This document shows positions 8,269-18,090 of a stretch of 53,561 nt of DNA, piece after piece. The stretch's first letter is position 1; each line of letters begins with the position of its first letter. Source of the DNA: Paludibacter jiangxiensis (GTDB taxonomy: Bacteria > Bacteroidota > Bacteroidia > Bacteroidales > Paludibacteraceae); NCBI GenBank assembly GCA_945870155.1, contig CAMBSB010000018.1, positions 1 through 53,561 of the forward strand, read 5' to 3'. The notes under the pieces were generated by a model, which was given only the letters and a program-made list of their open reading frames with translations, did no database searches and was not told where the DNA came from. Made by a program: the position numbers and the translations under genes.

Positions 8269-8961
8269 TTACAAAATATCGAACAATTCATTTAATGAAC
8301 GAATTGTATAAGTTGAAGTTTGCTCTTTTAGAATATTTTCAGCGTGTAGAGGATAGTAAATCTGATCAATTCCGGCATTTTGAGCTCCACGAATATCGGC
8401 TTCGTAGCTATCACCAATCATGATAGCTTCGGTTTTATTCGCATTATTAAGGCTTAGAGCATATTCAAATATCTTTTTGTCCGGTTTAAGGGCTTTGGCT
8501 GATTCGGAAAGTACAATGTGCTTAAAATATTTTTCTATATCAGAACTTCGCATTTTTTTATATTGAACTTCCACAAATCCATTCGAAATTAATGTAAGTG
8601 GATATTTGGGATATAGATAATCCAGCAATTCCTTTGCATAAGGCATAAGAGTGGTTTTTGTAGGAAGTATATCAAGATATTGAATGCCAATCTCTTCGGC
8701 TAACTCCACATCGTCAAGTCCCATTTTCGACAAAGGGTATCTAAATCGTTCGGACATCAAAAATTCCTTGGTAATTTCGCCTTTGCCATATTGTTCCCAT
8801 AATTCAATATTCCTTTTAGCATATATCTGAAAAAACTCATCAAAATCAGTAAAGTATTGAGCAAGTTTTCGTTGTTCAAACATATCCTGTAACGACAGTC
8901 GGGCATTGGTGTGAAAATCCCAAATAGTGTCATCCAAATCGATAAAAATATATTTATACAT
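8269..8961 (-). CDS. YjjG family HAD nucleotidase/phosphatase
   Basis: This 230-residue HAD-superfamily hydrolase carries motif I IDLDDTIWDF (nucleophile Asp8, acid/base Asp10), motif II LISNGF, a Lys in the ALKPDKKIFEYAL segment, and motif III GDSYEADIRGAQNAG. DLDDTIWDF and the helical cap fit the YjjG family, which dephosphorylates non-canonical pyrimidine nucleotides as a house-cleaning activity. The cytoplasmic location fits the lack of a signal peptide. It is transcribed alone on -. Substrate assignment is by family only. Confidence 0.85.
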   Translation of the reverse strand: MYKYIFIDLDDTIWDFHTNARLSLQDMFEQRKLAQYFTDFDEFFQIYAKRNIELWEQYGKGEITKEFLMSERFRYPLSKMGLDDVELAEEIGIQYLDILPTKTTLMPYAKELLDYLYPKYPLTLISNGFVEVQYKKMRSSDIEKYFKHIVLSESAKALKPDKKIFEYALSLNNANKTEAIMIGDSYEADIRGAQNAGIDQIYYPLHAENILKEQTSTYTIRSLNELFDIL

Positions 8962-9028
8962 AAGTTTTTTTAGTTTAAAATGTTATATTCGTCAGTAAAT
9001 AAACAAATTAGCGATTGACTAGTATAAT

Positions 9029-9066
9029 AAAAATGCGTTTTCATTTTGAGTTGAAAACGCATTTTT
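9029..9066 (-). terminator. Terminator after the coiled-coil lipoprotein gene
   Basis: A 14-bp A/T-ended stem (9029-9042 with 9053-9066, 10-base loop) lies 33 bases past the stop of the minus-strand lipoprotein gene. A T-rich run follows on the minus strand. Confidence 0.8.
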
Positions 9067-9099
9067 TAATCAATAAATGTGTGTTATCTAACAATTTTT

Positions 9100-9969
9100 T
9101 TAGTCAACCTCAATAACCAAATACTTACTTATACTCCAGAAATCTTTAGTGTCAACAATAATTAAAACAAAGTTACCATTTTCTTTATCAAGTGTGTACG
9201 ATGATTTTGGATGAGAAGTTAAAATTTTAGCTCGTGTGGAATAAAGTGGAATTGATTTAGTTTTACGCGCATCAATACGTACAAAATAACTCTTATTGAA
9301 ATCACTCTGAAGCACTTTTTTATCACTAAAAAATCCATCAGAAGTTATAATATTTTGTTCTTTCAATTCTTTCCTTGTGCCAAAAACATACCAAGCAGTG
9401 TGTATGGTTTCATCTTGTTCAATAATTTTTGACTCTTTAGTTTCAACGTCAGTTTTTAGGGCTTCAATATCTTTACCCATTACATCTACAGTAGTTCCCA
9501 AAACATTTATCAATGAGTCTTTCGCGGCTAATTCGGTTTGTAAAATTGCAACTTTACTACTTTGTTCCTCTAAAGATTTTGTAAGTCTGTTTAATGTTCT
9601 TTCCAGTTCGGCCGATTTAAAAGCACTGTGTTTAATCTTCTTTTTTAAACTTGCCAGCTCATCTTTATTGGTTTGAAGCATTTCATTTAAATATACCAAA
9701 TCCTGATTTATCTTATCCCTATCTTCTGAGGCCATCTCTGTTCCAACCTCTTGGGTTGACAATATACCTTGAGACTCTTTTATCTTTTCAATATTTTGCT
9801 CTATTTGATTCATAGCAGAGAAATAACCATCCACTTCTTCCTGCATTTGGTGTTTCACTCTTAAAAGGGAATCGTTTTGTGCTTTCAGTGCCTTGTTTTC
9901 GGCAGATTGAAAATTACACGAGGAAAAAACAAACAATGTTATAGAAAAAATTAAAAATAGCGGTTTCAT
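9100..9969 (-). CDS. Coiled-coil lipoprotein resembling Cbp1 collagen-binding adhesins
   Basis: The 289-residue protein has a type II signal peptide with lipobox FSSC (Cys near residue 17). A long heptad-rich coiled coil follows (about 22-185). The C-terminal globular part includes GTRKELKEQNIITSDGF, ILTSHPKSSYTLDK and DFWSISKYLVIE. The layout and C-terminal signature resemble the Bacteroides Cbp1 family of collagen-binding glycoproteins as I remember it. Adhesion is therefore possible but not shown. It is probably exported to an outer-membrane face. A terminator follows and promoter-like boxes precede it. Confidence 0.72.
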   Translation of the reverse strand: MKPLFLIFSITLFVFSSCNFQSAENKALKAQNDSLLRVKHQMQEEVDGYFSAMNQIEQNIEKIKESQGILSTQEVGTEMASEDRDKINQDLVYLNEMLQTNKDELASLKKKIKHSAFKSAELERTLNRLTKSLEEQSSKVAILQTELAAKDSLINVLGTTVDVMGKDIEALKTDVETKESKIIEQDETIHTAWYVFGTRKELKEQNIITSDGFFSDKKVLQSDFNKSYFVRIDARKTKSIPLYSTRAKILTSHPKSSYTLDKENGNFVLIIVDTKDFWSISKYLVIEVD

Positions 9970-10013
9970 TTGTAAAAAAATTAATTTTTTATTGTCACTT
10001 AAAATTCAGTAAT

Positions 10014-10042
10014 CAAATTTATATTTAGTTGCTTAGTGCAAA
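10014..10042 (-). promoter_or_regulatory. Bacteroidota promoter for the coiled-coil lipoprotein
   Basis: The minus strand carries TAAATTTG at 10014-10021 (-7) and TTTG at 10039-10042 (-33), 17 bases apart. A second minus-strand TAACTTTG at 10122-10129 lies just past rsmI and could be an additional start. Confidence 0.5.
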
Positions 10043-10132
10043 TTTTCAACACTTAAATCTGAAATGCAGCTAAATTCTCATTTTCAAAAAAAGACAAAGT
10101 AAAATCTATAGATTTCGAGTGCAAAGTTAGTG

Positions 10133-10858
10133 TTATTCTTCTAATCCTGCAACAATTATAACAATTTCACCTTTAGGTTGATAAGTTTCAAAATATTGTG
10201 CTAATTCCAGCAGTGTACCACGTTTAGTTTCTTCGAAAAGTTTCGATATTTCGCGCGATACTGATGCTTTTCTCTCCACACCCAAAACTTCTGACAATTG
10301 CGTTAGTGTTTTAACTAATCGAAAAGGTGATTCATAAAAAATCATAGTCCTGGTTTCAGCAATTAAAGCATTTATTTTTGTTTGTCGGCCTTTCTTTTGA
10401 GGAAGAAATCCTTCAAAACAAAAACGGTCGTTGGGCAAACCTGACGTTACAAGTGCCGGCACAAAAGCTGTGGCTCCGGGCAAACATTCAATATCTATTT
10501 CGTTTTCTACACATTGCCTTACAACTAAAAAACCGGGATCGGAAATTGCAGGAGTTCCCGCATCGGATATTAATGCTACATTTTGACCACTTTTAATGCG
10601 CTGAACCACATTTTCGACCGATTTGTGCTCGTTAAATTTATGATGCGATTGCATAGGAGTGTCAATGCCAAAATGTTTGAGTAAAAAGCCACTTGTACGT
10701 GTGTCTTCAGCCAAAATCAAATCCACTTCCTTTAAAATACGAATAGCTCGCATTGTCATATCTTCTAAATTGCCTATAGGCGTTGGAACCACAAAAAGTT
10801 TAGCGCTTTGAGGTGCTTGTTTTGTGAATCCTAATGATTCTTTATTGGGCTTACTCAT
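10133..10858 (-). CDS. rsmI: 16S rRNA (cytidine(1402)-2'-O)-methyltransferase
   Basis: This 241-residue tetrapyrrole-methylase-fold enzyme 2'-O-methylates C1402 of 16S rRNA. Clear motifs are LFVVPTPIGNLEDMT near residue 21, LAEDTRTSGFLL near 53, LISDAGTPAISDPG near 100 and PGATAFVPALVTSGLP near 129. It starts 20 bases after the end of the uncharacterised gene upstream on the same strand, suggesting one transcript. The gene diverges from tdk as part of that pair. Confidence 0.93.
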   Translation of the reverse strand: MSKPNKESLGFTKQAPQSAKLFVVPTPIGNLEDMTMRAIRILKEVDLILAEDTRTSGFLLKHFGIDTPMQSHHKFNEHKSVENVVQRIKSGQNVALISDAGTPAISDPGFLVVRQCVENEIDIECLPGATAFVPALVTSGLPNDRFCFEGFLPQKKGRQTKINALIAETRTMIFYESPFRLVKTLTQLSEVLGVERKASVSREISKLFEETKRGTLLELAQYFETYQPKGEIVIIVAGLEE

Positions 10859-10878
10859 GTTTAATACATTAATTTTTT

Positions 10879-11691
10879 TTACTGAAATCGGCGACGAATA
10901 ATCTGAAAGAAATCTTCAGTAACTTCGTTTTTTTCGTCCCAATTGTATTTTGATTTTAAAAAGGATATTACTTCGTTCAGGCTTGCTAGTTGATTGATAT
11001 AGCTCAAAGTCTTATTCATATCCTCGCCATTTCCTTTAAATAGTTCACGTTGAAAACGAAATCTGTCACCAATGCTGATGGCTTGTTTTATATCTTCTAT
11101 CTTTTTATTGGCCAAAGTGGCACTGAATGAGTTATCCACTTTCGACATAAGTTCGTTGCGCGAAATGGTAGGTTGAATTATTTTATCTGCAATCGTGTTC
11201 TTTTTAGTTTCCTCGCTACTAATTCTTTTTTCGTGACTTTCAAAGCTTTGTTTTACTTCAATTAACTTGTTATTTTCGATAAAAGTTTCTTTTCGTTCAT
11301 CAATTTCGTCAAAACTTATATCGGTTATAAACTCCACAACAGGTGCTTCTGAGTTAATAAAATTATCCTTATTCTCAGTATTTAAATCAATTTTTGTTGA
11401 TTTTGCAGTTAGTATAGTTGGTTCATTAGCAATTTCTAATTGTGGATTAACACTGGTATGCGCCTCAGCAGCAATAGGTTTTGAAACAATTTCTTTTGAA
11501 TTTTCAATGTTAGTTTGCGCGTTTTTATTATCGGCTAATTGCTCCAGAATTGTTTGAATATCTTGTGTTTTTCTTTGTGCCAAAAATATGATAGCAGTTG
11601 GATATTCATTCATTTCCATAAAGCTCTCGGTAATCATATTTAAATCTTCAATATTTTTTTGAAGTAGGCTAACTAATAATTTTCTGTTCAT
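10879..11691 (-). CDS. Uncharacterised protein upstream of rsmI
   Basis: I do not recognise a characterised family. The product (270 residues from the ATG at 11691) has an N-terminal helical module (LLVSLLQKNIEDLNMITESFMEM), a long low-complexity, acidic and Lys-rich middle (about 65-180) likely to be disordered, and a C-terminal helical module (IKQAISIGDRFRFQRELFKG, SLNEVISFLKSKYNWDE). An upstream in-frame start at 11748 adds 19 residues; I prefer the internal ATG because it opens directly into the structured helix. No signal peptide is present. Its tight spacing with rsmI suggests co-expression. Confidence 0.6.
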   Translation of the reverse strand: MNRKLLVSLLQKNIEDLNMITESFMEMNEYPTAIIFLAQRKTQDIQTILEQLADNKNAQTNIENSKEIVSKPIAAEAHTSVNPQLEIANEPTILTAKSTKIDLNTENKDNFINSEAPVVEFITDISFDEIDERKETFIENNKLIEVKQSFESHEKRISSEETKKNTIADKIIQPTISRNELMSKVDNSFSATLANKKIEDIKQAISIGDRFRFQRELFKGNGEDMNKTLSYINQLASLNEVISFLKSKYNWDEKNEVTEDFFQIIRRRFQ

Positions 11692-11732
11692 ATCTTTTTT
11701 CTGAAAACGATTTATAACATTGTATTTTTTTA

Positions 11733-11740
11733 TAACTTTG
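11733..11740 (+). promoter_or_regulatory. Possible -7 box (TAACTTTG) for tdk
   Basis: A + strand TAnnTTTG match lies 82 bases upstream of tdk. No -33 element is seen at the right distance, so a chance match is possible. Confidence 0.35.
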
Positions 11741-11822
11741 CCAAACAAATAAAATTCGGGTGTAAAGTTACAATTTTCGCTACATAAAATAATAAAAATA
11801 TTCTAAATTTCAACAAAATAGC

Positions 11823-12401
11823 ATGATTTACTCAGAACAAAACCATCCTTTGCAACAAAAACGAGGCAGTATTGAAGTTATATGCGGATCCATGTTTTCG
11901 GGCAAAACCGAAGAACTAATCAGACGCCTTAAAAGAGCAAATTTTGCAAAGCAACGTGTTGAAATTTTTAAACCCAAAATTGATACCAGATATTCAGATG
12001 ATGAAGTGGTTTCGCACGATAAAACTTCTATCCGCTCTACACCTGTCGATTCATCAGGAAGCATTTTGCTTATGTCGGGCGAAGTGGATGTGATAGGCAT
12101 TGACGAAGCTCAGTTTTTTGACGAAGGGTTGATAGATGTTTGTACACAATTGGCAGATCAGGGAATCAGAGTAATTATTGCAGGATTGGATATGGATTTT
12201 CAGGGTGTTCCTTTTGGACCCATGCCAGCATTGTGTGCTATTGCCGAGGATGTGTATAAAGTACATGCTATTTGTGTACGATGTGGTGCTTTGGCTTATG
12301 TTTCGCACAGGTTAGTTGAAAGCAACAAAAGAGTTTTACTGGGCGAAATGACTGAATATGAACCTATTTGCAGAGATTGTTACAATAAAACTAAAAAATA
12401 A
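11823..12401 (+). CDS. tdk: Thymidine kinase (type II)
   Basis: It phosphorylates thymidine to dTMP in nucleoside salvage. The 192-residue product has the P-loop GSMFSGKT (22-29), the lid/catalytic segment DEAQFFD (94-100, catalytic Glu95), and a structural zinc site of two Cys pairs: C151/C154 (CVRC) and C183/C186 (CRDC). The length is typical. It diverges from the rsmI transcript. No partner gene follows closely. Confidence 0.95.
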   Translation: MIYSEQNHPLQQKRGSIEVICGSMFSGKTEELIRRLKRANFAKQRVEIFKPKIDTRYSDDEVVSHDKTSIRSTPVDSSGSILLMSGEVDVIGIDEAQFFDEGLIDVCTQLADQGIRVIIAGLDMDFQGVPFGPMPALCAIAEDVYKVHAICVRCGALAYVSHRLVESNKRVLLGEMTEYEPICRDCYNKTKK

Positions 12402-12510
12402 ATTGATAGTATTTCTTTAGTTTTATAATTGGCTTTTCCAAATAAACTCTTAGATTATCGGACTTAAATTACACAAAAATAAATTTTTCAGACAATAAAA
12501 ATTTTTAGCT

Positions 12511-13626
12511 ATGGATACTACCAAACCATATACCTTCGATCGGGTTGTTCGCATAATTATTGGAGTCATTGTAGTGTTTTTCGTGTTTTTTTTAATCAAT
12601 AGGCTGAGTGGCGTATTATTACCTTTCCTTGTTGCCTGGCTTATTGCTTACCTACTTCAACCCTTTGTTTCATTTTTTCAATATAAATTAAAGTTCAAAA
12701 ACCGAATATTATCTATAGTAGCCACTTTCTTATTGCTATTAATTCTAATTACAGCTCTTGTAATTACAATTACGCCACTGGTAAGCAATGAATTTGAAAA
12801 AATAATTAAACTAATAAACCTGTACACTCAAGGCTTAAAAGTGGACTCGTTTATACCCATAGCCTGGCAAAACGAAATTCGCAATTATCTTCTACAGCTT
12901 GATTTGCAATCGATACTAAATGATGAAAATATAATGTTGGCGGTAAAAAAAATAACCCCTCAACTATGGAATGTTTTTAATGGAACTTTAAGTATATTTT
13001 GGGGACTTACGGTAATAATCATAGTTTTTTTGTATTTGATTTTTATTCTTGTTGATTACGAAAAAATTACGGCTGGTATGTTTAAAATTATTCCTTTAAA
13101 ATACAGACCTCTTATTTCGGACATTGTTAATGATTTAGAAGTAGGAATGAACAGTTATTTCCGTGGACAAGCTTTGGTTGCATTAATAGTAGGAATTTTA
13201 TTTGCTATTGGATTCAGTATTATTGGATTACCGCTTGCTATAGTATTTGGTTTATTTATAGGAGTTTTGAATTTGGTTCCTTATCTACAAACTTTTTCTG
13301 TAATTCCGGCTTTGTTTTTGGCATACCTTCAATCCATCGAGACAGGTCAAACTTATGGTAGTGTTTTACTTTGGATTGCCTTAGTTTATATTATTGTACA
13401 ATCCACACAGGATATATTTTTAGTACCCAAAATTATGGGAAAAGTTACCGGCATGAAACCGGCAGTCATTTTACTATCCTTGTCAATTTGGGGTTCGCTT
13501 ATGGGTATGGTTGGACTTATTATTGCTTTACCCATTTCCACCTTAATTATTTCATATTATAAACGCTTTGTATTACACGAAACCAAAAAGGAAATTGGTG
13601 AATTAGATGATTCACAAATTGAATGA
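12511..13626 (+). CDS. AI-2E family transporter (PerM-like permease)
   Basis: The 371-residue polytopic membrane protein has paired N-terminal helices (about 10-60), an amphipathic extracellular/periplasmic stretch, and C-terminal hydrophobic helices. Family hallmarks are LVPYLQTFSVIPA, GLFIGVLNLVP and the terminal IIALPISTLIISYYKRF. Members of the AI-2E transporter family include quorum-signal exporters, Na+/H+ antiporters and many of unknown substrate, so no specific transport is claimed. It appears monocistronic. Confidence 0.88.
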   Translation: MDTTKPYTFDRVVRIIIGVIVVFFVFFLINRLSGVLLPFLVAWLIAYLLQPFVSFFQYKLKFKNRILSIVATFLLLLILITALVITITPLVSNEFEKIIKLINLYTQGLKVDSFIPIAWQNEIRNYLLQLDLQSILNDENIMLAVKKITPQLWNVFNGTLSIFWGLTVIIIVFLYLIFILVDYEKITAGMFKIIPLKYRPLISDIVNDLEVGMNSYFRGQALVALIVGILFAIGFSIIGLPLAIVFGLFIGVLNLVPYLQTFSVIPALFLAYLQSIETGQTYGSVLLWIALVYIIVQSTQDIFLVPKIMGKVTGMKPAVILLSLSIWGSLMGMVGLIIALPISTLIISYYKRFVLHETKKEIGELDDSQIE

Positions 13627-14012
13627 TATTGCTGGTTTTAAAATTTCTTTCGATTGTTTGTTATAATATGACAATATTCTATAAAACGGACAATACTGTA
13701 TCATTCATCCTACAAATTCAATTAAACACTACATTAGCTAATTAGCAAATCATCAAACACTTACCTGTTTTTATTTTCTTAAATGGATTTTAACCCCAAA
13801 TCATGTATTGTACCTCGAATACATTGTGATAATTCTAATTTAATTATCTCAAATTGGGATAAATAACATGGAAAAAAATTCACAATATATATAAACAAGA
13901 AAGGTAAAAACAGTAATTATGTATATTAGGTTTATATAAAAAACTATTAGAGAATGAATTATTATACCAATTTAAAAATGTATTTTTGCAGCACTTAAAA
14001 AAACAATTCAAT
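13627..14012. other. 386-base intergenic region
   Basis: This AT-rich stretch between the AI-2E permease and pepT has no ORF with coding character on either strand, no RNA gene I recognise and no strong hairpin. Its only identifiable element is the -7 box at its right end (13981-13988). Confidence 0.6.
13981..13988 (+). promoter_or_regulatory. Bacteroidota -7 box (TATTTTTG) for pepT
   Basis: An exact TAnnTTTG match lies 24 bases before the pepT ATG. It overlaps the alternative upstream TTG start at 13986, which argues that TTG is not used. Confidence 0.55.
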
Positions 14013-15236
14013 ATGACAATCACAGAACGCTTTTTAAAATATGTAAGTTTCACAACTACATCCGACGAAAATACAAAAATGACTCCAAGTACTCCGGGTC
14101 AATTGGTTTTTGCTCAATACCTATTGGAAGAATTGAAATCAATTGGTTTACAGGAAGTTGATTTGGATAAAAATGGCTATGTAATGGCAACTTTGCCGGC
14201 CAATACCAATAAAAATGTACCCACTATCGGGTTTATATCGCACATGGATACCAGTCCCGATATGAGTGGTAGAAATGTGAAGCCACGCATTGTAAACAAC
14301 TACGATGGCAATGATATTTTGCTCAATGATGAAAAAGTTATAGTCCTCGAAACCGAAAAATATCCCGAAATTTTACAATATAAAGGTCAGGATATAATAG
14401 TTACCGATGGTACAACTTTGCTTGGAGCCGATGACAAAGCCGGATTAGCTGAAATAGTAAGTGCCATGGAGTATTTGATAGCTCATCCCGAAATTAAACA
14501 TGGCAAAATTCGCATTGGTTTTACTCCTGATGAAGAAATAGGACAAGGAGCCGACCACTTTGATGTTCAGAAATTTGGAGCTGAATGGGCTTATACCATG
14601 GATGGCGGAGAAATTGGAGAACTTGAATATGAGAACTTTAATGCTGCGACTGCCAAAATTACTTTTCAGGGACTGAATGTGCACCCGGGTTATGCCAAAC
14701 ACAAAATGCTGAATTCCATGCGGGTTGCTCAGCAATTCGCGTCAATGCTTCCACGACACGAAACACCTGAACATACTGAGAAATATGAAGGATTTTACCA
14801 CTTGGTAGGAATGGAAGGTACGGTTGAAAAATCATCATTAACTTATATCATACGTGACCATGATAGGGATAGGTTTGATCGCCGCAAAAAAGAAGTACAA
14901 CATTTGGTAAATAAAATTAATGCAGAATTCGAAGAAAATACTGCTACGCTTGAAATGCGCGACCAGTATTATAATATGCGCGAAAAGGTAGAGCCTGTAA
15001 TGCATATAGTTGATTTAGCATTTAAAGCTATGGAAGCTGTAGGCGTGAAACCCAATGTAAAACCAATTAGAGGTGGTACTGATGGTGCACGATTGTCGTT
15101 TGAAGGACTTCCATGTCCGAATATTTTTGCCGGTGGACATAATTTTCATGGTAGATTCGAATATGTGCCTGTTCAATCGATGGAAAAAGCCATGATGGTC
15201 ATTGTCAATATAGTGTCAATTCTTGAAGCTCAATAA
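14013..15236 (+). CDS. pepT: Peptidase T (tripeptide aminopeptidase)
   Basis: This 407-residue M20 di-zinc peptidase removes the N-terminal residue of tripeptides in the cytoplasm. The metal motifs are HMDTSPD (His77, Asp79), GADDKAG (Asp140), the catalytic TPDEEIG (Glu174/Glu175), [17 protein letters not shown] and a late GGHNFHGR histidine. The dimerisation/lid region contains [10 protein letters not shown]. The ATG at 14013 was chosen over an in-frame TTG at 13986 because the -7 box overlaps the latter. Confidence 0.95.
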   Translation: MTITERFLKYVSFTTTSDENTKMTPSTPGQLVFAQYLLEELKSIGLQEVDLDKNGYVMATLPANTNKNVPTIGFISHMDTSPDMSGRNVKPRIVNNYDGNDILLNDEKVIVLETEKYPEILQYKGQDIIVTDGTTLLGADDKAGLAEIVSAMEYLIAHPEIKHGKIRIGFTPDEEIGQGADHFDVQKFGAEWAYTMDGGEIGELEYENFNAATAKITFQGLNVHPGYAKHKMLNSMRVAQQFASMLPRHETPEHTEKYEGFYHLVGMEGTVEKSSLTYIIRDHDRDRFDRRKKEVQHLVNKINAEFEENTATLEMRDQYYNMREKVEPVMHIVDLAFKAMEAVGVKPNVKPIRGGTDGARLSFEGLPCPNIFAGGHNFHGRFEYVPVQSMEKAMMVIVNIVSILEAQ

Positions 15237-15269
15237 ATTAATTTGGTTCTAAATATATAAATTAAAACT

Positions 15270-18080
15270 ATGCACAAAGCTAAAGTAATACTTTTTTCTT
15301 TTATAGCTCTTTTATGTATCTTAAATTTAAATGCAAAACCAATTTCAGCGGCTGATGCATTAAGAAAAGCACAAGAATTTTACGCGAAAAACATATCATC
15401 TGAAAGTGGGAAGAATTTAGTTAAATCCAATTCAAATTTCCAATTGGTTTATACTGCAAGTGATACTGAAAGACCTGAAAAGGTTTTGGGCAATGTTGCT
15501 GAAGAGACTGAACAAGTAGCTGAATCACTTAACAATACTTACTTTTATGTTTTTAATGATAAAAATCAAAAACGTTTTGTGATTGTTTCTGCCGATGATG
15601 CTACAAAATCCATTTTAGCTTATTCCGATGAAAGTGAATTTGCGCCAGAGAACATCCCTGATAACTTAAAATACTGGCTGGACATTTACAAATCGGAAAT
15701 AAAATACGCAAAAATAAGTGGATTAAAAGCTCCCTTGATTAATACGATAGAAAATGAAGCTAATCCAACAGTTGCACCATTATTAGGTGGTTTAAAATGG
15801 AATCAGGGAAGTCCGTATAATTTGCTTTGCCCACCTGCTACAGGCGAAAAGGCACTTACAGGCTGTGTGGCAACAGCCATGGCGCAAATTATGTGGTATC
15901 ACAAATGGCCAACCACAGGAGCGGGTTCACACACATACACACATGCAACTTATGGAGCACTTTCGGCTGATTTTGGAGCGACAAGCTACGACTGGGCGAA
16001 TATGACTGAGACTTACAATAGCTCGTCAACTACTGCACAAAACAATGCTGTTGCTACATTAATGTATCATTGTGGTGTAGCAGTGGATATGAATTTTGGA
16101 TTGTCGGCAGCAGGTGGCAGTTCGGCAGTAACCCGAAATACGGGTATTGCTCTGGTGAATTATTTTGGTTATGACCCTGATATACAATTTTATGATAGAG
16201 ATAACTTTACATATACGGATTGGAAGCAAATAATAAAAACTGAACTAAATGCAGCAAGGCCCATTATTTATTCGGGCAGGACTGATGATGGTGGACATGC
16301 ATTTATCTGCGATGGTTACGATAGCAATAATTTGTTTCACATTAACTGGGGTTGGGGTGGTCAAAGCAATGGTTATTTTGAGTTGAGTTCGTTAAATTCT
16401 GCTGCTCCCGACATTCGTTTTTCACCCGGTGGTTATAGTCAAAGTCAATCTATAATAATGGGAGTGCAAAAAAATGATGGTATAAGTAATCCATTTTACT
16501 CACTGAATTTTTTCCAAAATGGACTTTCTGCTACTACTTCAACTATTTCATATATCCCATCGCAAACCTTTAATGCTAGTTTTGGTTATCTAAATAATAA
16601 TTACTCCACTTTTTCGGGAAAAGTGGGTTTAGGACTTTATTTAAATGGTATTTTTCAAAAAATACTAAGTCAAAAAACCATAAGTTCTCTTGCGCCTAAT
16701 TATGGAAATACTTCTAGTTTATTTTCTTCCATTTCACTTAATGGGTTAACATCTAGTACTTATCAAATTTTTCCGGTTTTTCAAGTAACAGGACAAAGTG
16801 ATTGGACTAAATTCAGCCAAACAATAGGTTTAAACCGTTCGTTGGAAGTTAATATCAATGGTTCATCAGCCACAATTTTTCAAACATTAGCTCAGCCCAC
16901 ACTAGAATTAACATCAGCTTTGAGTGCAAGTTCAAATCTTTATCAAAACAAAACTACTAATTTTAAATTCTCTGTAAAAAATACAGGTGGTGAATTTTAT
17001 TCTTATTTGGGTGTATATTTGTACAATGCCGATAAATCTGTAACGCAATATATAAAAACCGGTGTTTTGTGCATTCCATCAAACGAAACAATTAGTTTTG
17101 AAATACCGGGAAGTATTACTGTTGCGCCGGGAAATTATTCAATAGCTGTAGTTGCAGATAGTACCAATTCATATGCAACAAAATATAAAATTATAGGCAA
17201 GTCGCCATTTAATCCTATCAATGTGAGCGTGCAGGCAACACCCGCAGCTCCAGTATTAACACTAGGTGCTGTTGCCATGGAAAAAACTACTATGGTAAGG
17301 TATGATACAAACACACTTACTGCAACTATAACCAACACTGGAGGTTATTACGATTATAAAACTTATGCATATATTTTACCCAGTACCGGTGGTACTCCAT
17401 TAGGGAATTTTAATCCACAAATTTTGTATATTGATAATAATTCTACAAAGACAGTAACTTTTACTGGAAATGTAGATTTAACACCGGGGAATTATTATAT
17501 GAAAATATATTATTACAATGGAACAAAATATCAATATGATACTAATCCGGCCTATTTCACAATTATTGCACCTACTTTAAGCTTTTCGGCAGCTACTTTA
17601 AACATTGCTAAAACAGTAGTAAGTAATAATACAATTTCTGTAAACTCAAATACTTCATGGGCTGCCGTTTCCAACCAATCTTGGTTAACAGTGAGTCCGT
17701 TGTCGGGAAGTGGAAATAAATCACTTACTCTATCTGCGTCAGCTAACAGCGGAAATATACGTGAAGCAATAGTTACAATTTCCACAAATGGAGTCGAGAG
17801 TCAAACATTAAAAGTGGTACAGGCGGGATTAAATTCAGCCATATCCACCGCAAATGGGAATATTAATATTTCAATTTATCCAAATCCAACTACCGATGTT
17901 TTGCATGTAGAAACACTGGAAATGGTAAAACTCTTGCAAGTACAAGATTTAACCGGAAGGATTTTAGCGAATTCGGTAAATACTAAATATATTTCGACTA
18001 TCGACTTAAAATCAGGAGTTTACTTGTTATATATTGAAACTGAGCATGCTAAAACCACCCAAAGATTTGTTAAGAAATAA
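15270..18080 (+). CDS. Secreted C10 (streptopain-like) cysteine peptidase with BACON and T9SS signal
   Basis: The 936-residue secreted protease has a signal peptide (about 1-27) and a Spi-like inhibitory propeptide (about 28-165). The C10 catalytic domain follows, with nucleophile Cys199 in LTGCVATAMAQIM and His343 in GGHAFICDGYD, then HINWGWGGQSNGY. A long region with repeated immunoglobulin-like beta units comes next, then a BACON-type domain (about 765-855, SNTSWAAVSNQSWLTVSP). The last 75 residues are a T9SS type A sorting domain (YPNPTTDVLHVE..., SGVYLLYI, ending FVKK). The export route is inferred from that tail. A lipoprotein gene follows 10 bases after the stop. Confidence 0.92.
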   Translation: MHKAKVILFSFIALLCILNLNAKPISAADALRKAQEFYAKNISSESGKNLVKSNSNFQLVYTASDTERPEKVLGNVAEETEQVAESLNNTYFYVFNDKNQKRFVIVSADDATKSILAYSDESEFAPENIPDNLKYWLDIYKSEIKYAKISGLKAPLINTIENEANPTVAPLLGGLKWNQGSPYNLLCPPATGEKALTGCVATAMAQIMWYHKWPTTGAGSHTYTHATYGALSADFGATSYDWANMTETYNSSSTTAQNNAVATLMYHCGVAVDMNFGLSAAGGSSAVTRNTGIALVNYFGYDPDIQFYDRDNFTYTDWKQIIKTELNAARPIIYSGRTDDGGHAFICDGYDSNNLFHINWGWGGQSNGYFELSSLNSAAPDIRFSPGGYSQSQSIIMGVQKNDGISNPFYSLNFFQNGLSATTSTISYIPSQTFNASFGYLNNNYSTFSGKVGLGLYLNGIFQKILSQKTISSLAPNYGNTSSLFSSISLNGLTSSTYQIFPVFQVTGQSDWTKFSQTIGLNRSLEVNINGSSATIFQTLAQPTLELTSALSASSNLYQNKTTNFKFSVKNTGGEFYSYLGVYLYNADKSVTQYIKTGVLCIPSNETISFEIPGSITVAPGNYSIAVVADSTNSYATKYKIIGKSPFNPINVSVQATPAAPVLTLGAVAMEKTTMVRYDTNTLTATITNTGGYYDYKTYAYILPSTGGTPLGNFNPQILYIDNNSTKTVTFTGNVDLTPGNYYMKIYYYNGTKYQYDTNPAYFTIIAPTLSFSAATLNIAKTVVSNNTISVNSNTSWAAVSNQSWLTVSPLSGSGNKSLTLSASANSGNIREAIVTISTNGVESQTLKVVQAGLNSAISTANGNINISIYPNPTTDVLHVETLEMVKLLQVQDLTGRILANSVNTKYISTIDLKSGVYLLYIETEHAKTTQRFVKK

Positions 18081-18090
18081 AAATTGAAAT